This document shows positions 10,453-19,559 of a DNA stretch of 35,654 nt, one piece after another. How positions within the stretch are numbered: position 1 is the first letter of the stretch; the number at the start of each line of letters is the position of its first letter. This DNA comes from Thoreauomyces humboldtii. Its lineage: Eukaryota; Chytridiomycota; Chytridiomycetes; Spizellomycetales; Powellomycetaceae. The notes beneath the pieces were generated by a model that was given only the letters and a program-made list of their open reading frames with translations, was not told the origin of the DNA and searched no databases. The stretch is taken from assembly GCA_027596035.1 (NCBI GenBank), contig JADGJA010000155.1, positions 1 through 35,654 on the forward strand. The letters run 5' to 3'. A program made the translations under genes and the position numbers.

Positions 10453-12645
10453 ATGGCCACTCCAGCTCCACCATCACCCACGCTTCCTCCCTCCGCAACA
10501 ACTCCCAATGTCCCAGCCGACCTCCTCGACACCTCCTCGGCGGGTTTCTCCTCTCTCGACCTCGATCCTCGCATCCTCCGAGCCATCACGCGGCTAAACT
10601 ACGCTCACCCAACCCTCGTGCAGTCTTCCGCCATACCTCTGGCTCTGCAGGGAAAGGACATTCTCGCTAGAGCCCGTACTGGATCCGGAAAGACGGCCGC
10701 CTACTGCATACCCGTCGTGCAGAAGATATTGCTGGCAAGGGAAGGGGCCGCTGCCGCAGCTGGAAAGGGAGTTAGTGCCTTGCTGCTGGTGCCGACAAAG
10801 GAGCTTGCCGAGCAGGTCTGGAAGATGGTCAGGGACTTGACCGTCTACTGTGCCAAGGAGGTTCAAGCCGTTAACCTCGGCAACGCAGAGACGGGAACCG
10901 CAAACCAAAGGTGGGCTCTACAGAGAGGTTGTTTGGCGTATTGGAGGAGCCTCTCTGCTGACAGACCGTAATTTGCTTGATCATAGAGCTCTTCTTGCCG
11001 AGAAACCCGACATCATCATCGCAACTCCCAGCAAGATTCTTGCGCAACTAGAGGCCGAGAACGTCGTGCTGAAGGACACGCTCGAATCATTGGTGATCGA
11101 CGAGGCGGACCTGATCCTTTCATATGGATACGACGACGATGTTCGAAAGGTCCTTGGACATCTACCGAAGATATATCAAAGCTATCTTATGAGCGCGACC
11201 ATGTCCGACGTGAGTTCCGGGCAGACAACTAGAGAGTTGTCGATTTTATGTATTGATCTCAAATTCGTTTCCGTGATACAGGATGTGGACGCTCTCAAGC
11301 AACTCGTCCTCCGCAATCCCGCGATCCTCAAGCTTTCGGAAGCCCCGGCTTCCGCAGAGTCGACCCTTACTCAATTTTCCATCACCTGCCCAGAATCTGA
11401 CAAGTTCCTCTTGACGTATTTCATGCTCAAACTTAAGATCCATCCGTTCGGCACCGGAAAGTGCATCATTTTCGTCAACGACATCGAAAAGTGTTACAAA
11501 CTCAAGCTCTTCCTGGAGCAGTTCGGAATAAGGTGCTGCACGCTTAACTCGGGATTGCCCATGAAGAGTCGATACCACATCGTGCAGGAGTTCAACAGGG
11601 GGGTGTACGACTACGTTATCGCTACCGACGAGGGAGGCGTGTTCGGAAAGGATCACGATTCGGACGATGAGGAAGAGGGAGAAAGCAAAAAAGCCGAAAA
11701 GGAGGATGGCAAAGGCAGCGACGACGTTGTGGAGACCGAGGAGTCCACTCCAACGACCGGATCCAAACGTCCCGCTCCCGCAACGACCACGACACCAGAG
11801 GGCGGAAAGCCGAGCAAACGTCGAAAGGGCGGCAACAAACCTGCTACGGACGCGGAGTACGGCGTGGCACGCGGCATCGACTTTCAAAACGTTCAGTCGG
11901 TCGTCAACTTTGACCTTCCGCCCACGTCCCGTGCCTACATGCATCGCGTGGGACGGACAGCTCGAGGGGTCGGGAACAAGGGATGGGCGCTGTCGTTCGT
12001 GTGTCCCGACGACGACTCTGCGCCGCTTTCCCTCAAGAAGCAGGGCAAGCGGACGCAGGTGACCGCGACGGTCAAGGCTGTCCCGGACGAGAAGGTCTTC
12101 AGGCGGATCGAGAGGAAGCAGAAGGACATGGGACGGGAAGTGGTACCGTACGTCATGGACATGAAGCAAGTCGAGGGCTTCAGGTATCGAGCTGAGGATG
12201 CTTTGAGAGCCGTGACGAGGACGGCCGTCAAGGAGGCACGGATGAAGGAGCTCAAGATGGAGATCTTGAATTCGGATAAGCTGAAGGTAAGACCAACCGT
12301 CTTGAAGCGCACTGAGCTTCCGCAGCTTACGCCAGATTACCTTCCTTCTAGGCGCATTTCGAAGACAATCCAACAGATCTGCACGCTCTTCGACACGACA
12401 AACCCCTCCATCCCGCCCGCGTGCAGCATCACATGAAGCACGTTCCCGACTACCTCCAACCCAAGAAGGGAGGCGCCAACTCCACGGCCCGCATCAACAC
12501 GAACAAAAACATTCCCTTTAGGGTAGATAGCAAGCGAAGAGGAAGGGGAGGGAAATTGGCGGCTGGAAAGGGAAGAGCACAGGCTGCGACGGGGGCAAGG
12601 AAGGCGGATCCTCTGAAGAGCTTCAGCTACAAGGGTCCCGAATGA
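10453..12645 (+). CDS. DBP9: ATP-dependent RNA helicase Dbp9 (DDX56 type), 60S ribosome assembly
   Basis: A DEAD-box helicase of the Dbp9/DDX56 group, which works in the nucleolus on pre-60S particles. Four exons (10453-10910, 10987-11209, 11282-12286, 12352-12645) join in phase to 659 aa. Motifs appear in order: Q motif (FSSLDLDPRILRAI), I (ARTGSGKT), Ia (PTKELAEQ), Ib (ATPSKI), II (VIDEADLIL), III (SAT), IV (CIIFVND), V (ARGIDFQNVQSVVNFDLP) and VI (HRVGRTARG). An acidic then basic low-complexity insert sits between IATDE and motif V, as in other Dbp9 proteins. The C-terminal hallmark LRHDKPLHPARVQHHMKHVP confirms Dbp9 over other DEAD-box families. The C-terminus is Lys/Arg/Gly-rich. Confidence 0.95.
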
Positions 12646-12773
12646 TTACAGGAAGGGGTCATGATCATGGCTGGTATATAGGGTCATCATTTACAGGAAC
12701 AGGAATAGGGAATAAATACACCCATGGGCCATGGCTACACATCGATTTGACCGTGCGGTCTCCGTTCTTGCGG

Positions 12774-13002
12774 TCAATTTTGGACTTCAGGGTCGTCTCC
12801 GAACTTGACCACTTGCTCCGGCGTGCCGGGTGCGTGGGGCTCATTCTACCCTCCTTCTTCCCTCCAGGAACAGCCCATGGCCCCATTCCACCGGCGACGG
12901 TAGAAAGATGCACAGCGTCGGAGACCCAAGTTGATAGTCTATTCTGAGGGGCCCCTCTGCCCCACACCCTTTGCATTACGACTAACTCACCACGCACGTT
13001 GC
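12774..13002 (-). pseudogene. coding-like relic of a small protein, apparently frameshifted
   Basis: Two adjoining stretches have gene-like codon use but lie in different frames. The upstream one contains RLSTWVSDAVHLSTVAGGMG and then PWAVPGGKKEGR; the downstream one reads NEPHAPGTPEQVVKFGDD and ends PEVQN-stop at 12774. One extra base at the junction (near 12845) would make them continuous. Upstream, a GTGAGT donor and a CCTCAG acceptor suggest an intron. The product is not recognised. It could be a decayed gene, a sequencing error in a live small gene, or chance. Confidence 0.28.
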
Positions 13003-13689
13003 AGCTTCGAATCCTCAATAGACCACATGGAACGCGAACATAACGCGTTCCCTCTTTCAGGGTCCCCGTTGACCATCTAACCCCATTTCGAGAATGAATT
13101 CCCAATAAAAATCTGAACCTGCGCGTGATACCATAAAGTGCTCATATGCCTCGACTAGATATGCTCGCGCTTAAGTTCGCGACTAGAATACTCCTTCGTC
13201 TCGCGGAAGTACATTCCGTCGCCATCTGCACCACTGAGCCCATTGCATCTCGCACATGGTTCTGAAATACTTAGCACCAAACTGCATGTCCATGCAGACC
13301 CGTCAGGATCTTATGGTGCTTGGCAAGAGAATGACAAGACGAGAGAGTTCTATTCATTTATCATGTTTTTTCTTCTTATGGTTTTGAGGATTGCTGAAAA
13401 AGTTTGTCTCCCCCTCGAGGGAGCCGCCGGGTCACCGTTGGCCGAAACCGCGGGCATACGGCTGCTTTACCAATTCGTATGAGGCACGTCACCCCCCCCT
13501 TCAACAGAACCGAAAGAACCCATACCCGAACCCATACCAGAACCCCACCCCCCGAGACACAGCCATGATCATGTCGCAGTAGCCGCCGGGGTAGAAGACC
13601 GAGAAGACCGAGAAGACAACGAACCAAACCGAACCGAACCGAACCGAGACTGGAGACCTTGACAAAACCGAGCAGCGAGTAGACCGACG

Positions 13690-13734
13690 ACCGAGGCGAA
13701 CTTGACCGAGGCGAACTTGACCGAGGCGAACTTG
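13690..13734. repeat. 15-bp unit, three perfect tandem copies
   Basis: The unit ACCGAGGCGAACTTG is repeated three times head to tail with no mismatches. It is flanked upstream by other GACCGA/GAACCG-type simple repeats that look related in composition. Its length is a multiple of three, so the minus strand would read a repeated KFASV peptide, but no gene is supported there. Confidence 0.95.
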
Positions 13735-13906
13735 ATTGGCAGCCAGAAGCTAAGGCGGCATGACCATGGCTGATCCGTTGGCAGACTTGCTTCGCAGGCG
13801 GAACCTTGTCGAGAGGATCGGATCAAAAGAGAAGAGTGAAGAAAAGCTGGAGGGAAGGCGAAGGACACGTCTCTTTTATAGCGGAAATCGGGAGGGAATC
13901 GAGAAA

Positions 13907-13989
13907 GGCCTGAACGCACGCAAAAAAGGCCTGGACGCACGCAAAAAAGGTCTGGACGCACGCAAAAAGGCCTGGACGCATGCAAAAAA
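13907..13989. repeat. 21-bp tandem repeat, four copies (third is 20 bp)
   Basis: The unit is GGCCTGGACGCACGCAAAAA followed by one more A. Copies lie at 13907-13927, 13928-13948, 13949-13968 (one A shorter) and 13969-13989. In one plus frame the first copies read a heptapeptide GLDARKK, but the 20-bp copy breaks the frame, which argues against selection as coding sequence. Confidence 0.93.
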
Positions 13990-15210
13990 TGCCTACGGAG
14001 GCGCAATGCCAAGGCGAAGGTCAGCTGTTCCGAGGTCCCGAGCCGGGACTTCGTTCCGTTCCGGGTGTCTCCACCCGCATGCTATAAAGCTCGTGCGAAG
14101 GAGATGCTGCGCTCTCGAGAGATGTGTCGTTCGGGTCGAGGTCCAAGCCACGGAAGCGTAGACTAGCCCTCACGGATTTTCGGTAGAGGCCGCGCGTCCC
14201 CTCGGTAACGCGTCTTTCCTGAGAGACTCGCCTCTGGAACAAAAAGAAATATACATTCCATGAGTCCGCAGGTGAGTGATCATGCAGCACACTGCGTCTG
14301 CTCCGCCTTTCAGCTGACCTCCTCGCTTCCTCGGCAATTCAGCTGTTTACCCGGTGATCGCGGAAAAGGCCGGCATCGCTCGATTCTAGTGTCCTCGGGC
14401 TGATGCAGAGCCAGACCCCCGATCTCTGTGCGCGGGGATGGGAGTGTCGTCCCGAGAACTCGTTCTGTGCTCTGGCTTCTAGGCCTTGTCTGCGTGAGAG
14501 TTCGGACGGGTGAAACCGGATTGGCCATTTTCGCTCGGGACGTCCCGTTTCCAAAATGATTCAGGAAGACCTGCGAATGAAACGGGACAACCTGGGGATG
14601 AGGTCGGAATGAGCATGGTCTTCGGGAATCTCAGGGGGCAGCAGCAACGCCCGGTAGTTCCAAACAAAAACCACGCAAACGGAAGGGCCATGCGTTTGCG
14701 CGGAAATGTCGGCATTTCGACGAAAAAGTTCCCAAGGACGAGCAGGGTAATAGGACGTGAAGGAGCCCTCGCATGATCTCTGAGATCCCCGCGTCACACG
14801 CCTCCTTTCATTGCTTCTTCTGGAGAAGCATCCTGTGGGAAACTACGGTCGGCTGGAGAAAGTACCATTCGCAGCCAGGCGCTGTCCAAAATCGACCAGT
14901 CTTGCTACCTGCAAGGCGACCATCGCTTCGAAGGACTCTGGAGCCACTTGGGCTAAGCAACAGCTTTCCGACTAATCACCCGATATGTTGCCACGGGAAA
15001 TGCTACGGATTGATAAGGTATGGAGATGGGTTTGCCATTCTAAGAACCGCTACCGAAGACCATCTGTTCTCTCGAGTGCAACATGCTCTCGAATGGGTCT
15101 GGTTCTCCGCGCAATCAAAACAAGAGGCTTGGAAGAACGCAAAACTTATGCATAAACAGATCGGTTGCAGAAAGTCACAGAAAGGTGGGCTCGCGGGAAG
15201 AGACCACTTA

Positions 15211-17008
15211 TCAGTACACATAGGGAATGAGCTTGTAAGGCACGGCCTTGCAGTACTCGTCCCAGAACTTGCCGTATTTGCCCTGGCATCGCTCCTGGTC
15301 GCGAGACACGCGCTGGAGGAGAAGGATGGTCATGTAGACAGCGTAAAAGTGAGGAAGGAAGTGCTCGAAACCGCACGTGAAGCACATGGCGGTGGAGATA
15401 AGGAGGTCGCCGACGTAGTTGAAGTGGCGCGAAAGACCTATGCGACGAAAGATTGTGTATCAGCGAAGCTGCCTAGCCGTGCGTGCACTTCGTTCGCCTG
15501 GGATGATCACGCCTACCCCAGAATCCGGAGCACAAGAGAAGACTGCGGTGAGTCTTTCCGTCGCTAGTGACAAACTCCGTGCGGATGACCTTGGCGGGGC
15601 TGCCCCAGATCTTGCAGTCTCCGTCGGTGCGACGAACGAGATCCTTCTGATGGTTGACAGCGCGGAAGACGTAGTATCCCGACATGCCGAGAACAAACAC
15701 AAATGTGAACCAGGGCCAGCTCATATCCACGGGGTTGCGGACAAGGTAGTGCGACTGCAGGGTGTACATGAATGGCAGCCACACACTGTCTCCCCAAGAG
15801 AGGTAGAAACCGAAATGGTCGTGCGCGATGTCGATGGTACGAAGGTACCAATCCTTCATGACGGTAAGCTAAGTCAGTAAGCATGATCGGGCAAAGACCC
15901 ATCTCGGTCTCATTTACCTCATTGTAAAAGAAATCGATGACATAGACGAGGTGCAGCCAGTTCAGCAGGAACATCGAGTTGGTGACGTATCCGATCTTCA
16001 GGTACTGAGCGGCCGCAAACGAGAAGTTGATGAGAGTCCACGCGACGATGCCTGGACGACCGTTATGAAAGAGCTTGAAGTCAAAGTATTTGCCGAATCG
16101 CGGGTTGAACTCGATGCCCATGTACATGTCGTAGATCGCTGAGCCAGAAAATTTGCGATCCTCGCGGTGAGAAGGTGCAATGTACGCCTTCAGGTACGAG
16201 AACACCGTCAGGAAGTAACCGTAGACGTTGGAGGCCACGAGGATGCCTCCCCAGTTGTCGTGAATGATGGCAGCGGAGAAGAGGCCGAGACGCAGAGATC
16301 CGGCGATGAAGAGCGCATGTGTCACAGCCCATGCGAGGAGTCCGTTCACCTGGAAGGGAGGATGCTAGTCAGCGAAGAAAGCAGTGGTGGTTTCGCTAGT
16401 CCCCGACCTACCACGTAAGGCAAGGTGTAGCCCGCAGGAGTCATCTGCCCGTAGCCGATCTTTCCGGGGAGGAATTTGTACAGAACCGCCTGGAACGCCA
16501 ACCACGAGAAGTACAGCTGGAACCCCTCTGACAAAACGCAAGTTCGTGGTGAGTCTGAAGACTAGGCAGGATGAATCTTCTCACAGAGGATGACCGTGCT
16601 CACCGACGGTGGGCTTGGGAAAGTCGTCACGGACCAGCGCTCGGAAACCAGCTTCGATACCAGCCTTGTTGAAGAAGACCTTGTCAACAGGCCCAGCGAT
16701 CGAGCACTGGAACGAGTTGCATGACATCCAGGCGTAGATGACCAAGATGGGGCAGAAGGCCATGATAGCGGCGCACATGGCCACGTTGAGGGAGCTCACA
16801 TCTGGCAACAAGAAAATGGTCAGCTCAGGTTCTCGAAAGTGATCTGTGCTGGCCGGAAGAACCCCGCGAAGACGAATGTGCGCCTACCTCGGGCGCGTCC
16901 CCATGTCTTTCCAGTCTGGTGGTCTGGAACAGCGGAGGCCGGATCCGCAACCTTCTTCACGGCATCGCCGGCGCGCTGGCGCAGGGTCGTCTCGGCGTGG
17001 GGAGCCAT
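15211..17008 (-). CDS. sterol Delta7-reductase, DHCR7-like (ERG4/ERG24 superfamily)
   Basis: DHCR7 reduces the C7-C8 double bond of Delta5,7 sterols with NADPH in the ER membrane. The start at 17008 gives MAPHAETTLRQRAG. Further exons give hydrophobic segments typical of this polytopic family. Diagnostic blocks in order: [121 protein letters not shown] and the end AVPYKLIPYVY. The predicted length of about 470 aa matches DHCR7. The [22 protein letters not shown] block fits DHCR7 better than the C14-reductase (Erg24) or C24(28)-reductase (Erg4). At least five introns; the last has donor GTAGGC and acceptor CATAG. Substrate specificity is inferred from sequence resemblance only. Confidence 0.88.
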
Positions 17009-17560
17009 GGTGATGGGCAGAGATCGATAGACTTTTCCGCTTTCGAAATCCTGATTCGCACTGACGGAGCGTGCGAGCAGCGGGCTCCCTATATGCAGAC
17101 AGACAGGACCTGGGCTAAGCAAGCCGGCAAAGCAAATCCAGGGAAAGGATGGGCGGATGAAGCCTACCGGTACAGCAGAAAGAAGGCTTTGGGGGCTTTT
17201 GGGGTGGTGTGGTGTGATGCCAACCGCTCGGCGCACAGGGCGAAGGACCAAAGTGTGCGCGCACGATTCTCTGTCGAGCCCTGAATCAAACCAACCGTTC
17301 ACGAAACCCTAAATCAAACCCAATCTAAGAATGACCGTCCCGTCGAACTCTGCTTGTGGCCACCCGCTCGTCACGAAGGCCTCCAAATCACTCAAAACCA
17401 ACTACTGTAGCTCCAATCTCCGCGCCCATAACGGAAGCAACCCGAGACTCGCTGTTTGAAACCACGTCCAAGGCCTCGAAGTTCCGTCGACCTTCGAAAG
17501 CATATCCGTCCTGCCTGCAGCCCCCTTCCATTCTCTTCTCGAGCGGACGCTCTCCACGCC
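17009..17560. promoter_or_regulatory. divergent promoter, sterol reductase / RING-H2 gene
   Basis: About 550 bp between two head-to-head start codons. An in-frame upstream ATG at 17456 could extend the RING protein by 35 residues, so part of this span may be coding. I see no sterol-response-type palindrome or clear TATA box. Confidence 0.42.
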
Positions 17561-19144
17561 ATGAGCGAATCCCAACCTAGCGTACGGCAGACAACAGCTT
17601 CGTCCGAGAACGATCCACCATCTCGCACTCCCACGCCACCGTCTCGTGTCGAATCGGCAAACAGGTTTCTCGTCGATCTCAACGCGGACGCACCGGGGCA
17701 AGAGGCCGTTTTGGAGCAGCTCCGCTCCCTCGAGAACCACGACCAGGGTCAAGGGGACACGGAAGATTCCGATGAGATGCCGCACCTGGGGACCCTACCA
17801 CCTGAGCGCGCTTCATCAGAGTCCGACCCGGACTCGGATTCCGACCAAGATCATGAGGGAGAGGACGGAGGCGGGTATTGGTGTCACCAATGCCAGGACG
17901 AGATATCTCCTCGCATGGACAGTGGCATCCCCACCTGCGACGAGTGCGGCTCAGAGTTCGTTGAGGAGATCGAACTGGATAGCGATCCTCGCCGTTTCGG
18001 AGACGATGATGAGGACGACGGCGGTGACTACCTCTTGTTCGAGCACCCGCCAGTAATCAATGGTGTGGGCGGCACGGGGATCGTGCATACGGGTGGACTG
18101 AACTTGCCCCTTGCTGGCGATCCGGGCGGTGCTCACAACGCGGACGTTGCACGGATCCTTCAGTCGTGGCTGCAGCAAATGGTCGGCGAGCATACCAACG
18201 TTCACATCGAAGGTCAGATACACACGCCGGTCGGGGAAGAAGGCCACGCTCCCGCGGCTGAAGCCCTGGGAGAAGCTGTCGGAGCGCACGCTGCGGCGGC
18301 AGAGCGCCTAGATTCGGAACCGGAGCCACCGCACGCTCGAGCCGGTCAGCCTGTCTTCGGGAGAACCCCGCGGCCAGGACGAGCGATACCAGTATCGAAC
18401 ATCAATGGCGTTCCTACCTTCGATCTTGCTGCGTGAGTCCTGTAACAGAAGAGGCTGTATGACGAAGCTACCACTAATGGTCCATTTCATCAGTATTCTC
18501 GAAGGAATTTTAGGAGTAGGAGGCACCGGCGGGCCTAATGCGAATCCATTGCAGGGCCTTTTCAACATGCACGGGAATCCGGGAGACTACGTGTTCGGTG
18601 AAAGAGGATTGGACGACGTCATATCTCAGCGTGAGTTGATGGATTAGAAAAGTGAGTCATCACCTCCCCACGGAGCTAACCAGACTATATCACGGCAGTT
18701 ATGGAGCAGACTGGTCAGCGCAACTCCCCGCCACCGGCAACCGAACAGCTGATTGCATCGCTACCTCAGATCCAGATATCTAAAAGTGACCTTGGTAAGT
18801 TATGTCAACGTCTGAACCGTACGTGTGAAGTCGCCCGTCTTGCTCATGTCACTCTTCTCTTTTTTAGTTGAGCACGCAGACTGTGCCATCTGTCAGGACG
18901 AGTACACTGAGAGCGAGACGGTTACGGCGTTGCCTTGCAAACATCTATTCCATCCCCTGTGCATCGAGCACTGGCTCAAAGTCAATGGTAAACCAGCTGC
19001 TCCTGTGTTTTCTTTGAGATGATTTACTTGATATTAAAGAACCATACAGGCACTTGTCCCGTTTGTAGATTCTCGATCCTCCCAGCAGGAACGGTTGCGG
19101 AACCATCCATCAGTCATGATGACGGCCCGGTGCGAGCTAGCTAA
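17561..19144 (+). CDS. RING-H2 E3 ubiquitin ligase, RNF115/RNF126-like
   Basis: Five exons (17561-18432, 18494-18630, 18699-18794, 18868-18987, 19050-19144) join in phase to 439 aa. The middle of the N-terminal half has a four-cysteine zinc ribbon, WCHQCQDEISPRM then TCDECGSEFVEEIE, matching the ubiquitin-binding finger of RNF115/RNF126. An acidic/serine-rich linker follows, then an amphipathic region (RILQSWLQQMVGEH). The catalytic C3H2C3 RING-H2 is CAICQDEY, then LPCKHLFHPLCIEHWLKVNG, then TCPVCRF. The RING recruits a ubiquitin-charged E2; the zinc ribbon should bind ubiquitin or ubiquitinated clients. The start at 17561 follows a pyrimidine-rich leader; an in-frame ATG at 17456 is the alternative. 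The stop codon lies inside a 41-bp tandem duplication. Confidence 0.88.
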
Positions 19145-19196
19145 TGGGCCCATAGCATGATGACGGCCCGGTGCGAGCTAGCTAATGGGCCCATAG
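19115..19196. repeat. perfect 41-bp tandem duplication across the RING gene stop codon
   Basis: Bases 19115-19155 are repeated exactly at 19156-19196. Each copy begins CATGATGACGGCCC and ends GGGCCCATAG. The first copy supplies the last nine codons and the TAA; the second lies in the 3' UTR. The lack of any mismatch points to a recent event or an assembly artefact. Confidence 0.97.
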
Positions 19197-19559
19197 TCGC
19201 CCTCTCTGATTCATCTGATTCTTCCATGGCCACGCCGCCGCCTTCTTTGTCGCCACTCGATACCCCTGCACTTTTTTCAATCGTTCACGCCTTTCAATTT
19301 TTGGAGTTGCTTCCTTTTTCCCAGCACCGCGGTCAGGGAGTGCGTAATACATTTGGCATCTCCCCGTGTTTCTAGTCTATTCTGCTTCGCGGGTCGGTCG
19401 GATGGACCGCTTCCAGATGCACCTCATAATCCTCTATCTGTCGGGGGAACTCCCGGTCATTGTTTGCTGTCCCTTGTTTTCAGCTGAAGATGCCAGACAT
19501 ACAACGGGGTCAGTCTCCTGACAGTCTCGATCGAGGCAGAAAAAAGGCGTACGAGCCTC

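Larger units (their letters stand above)
13100..15210. other. gene-poor convergent region with tandem and simple repeats
   Basis: About 2.1 kb with no supportable gene between the 3' ends of DBP9 and the sterol reductase. It holds a run of related simple repeats: GAGAAGACC-type at 13593-13616, GAACC units at 13621-13646, a 15-bp triplication and a 21-bp quadruplication (listed separately). The open frames here are low-complexity or lack the bias seen in the neighbouring genes. The rest (about 14000-15200) shows no recognisable reverse transcriptase, transposase or terminal repeats, though an old degraded element cannot be excluded. Confidence 0.6.

Noticed and set aside
9461..10597. Long plus-strand open frame of 378 codons
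   Set aside because: It is antisense to coiled-coil exons and runs through the promoter and start of DBP9 in another frame; the protein has no domain features.
11246..12373. Long minus-strand open frame of 375 codons
   Set aside because: It is the antisense shadow of DBP9, whose helicase motifs prove the plus strand is coding.
13760..14161. Plus-strand frame with a GLDARKK heptapeptide repeat, as a possible repeat protein
   Set aside because: The repeat follows from a 21-bp DNA tandem array; one copy has lost a base and breaks the periodic frame, and the flanking sequence is not gene-like.
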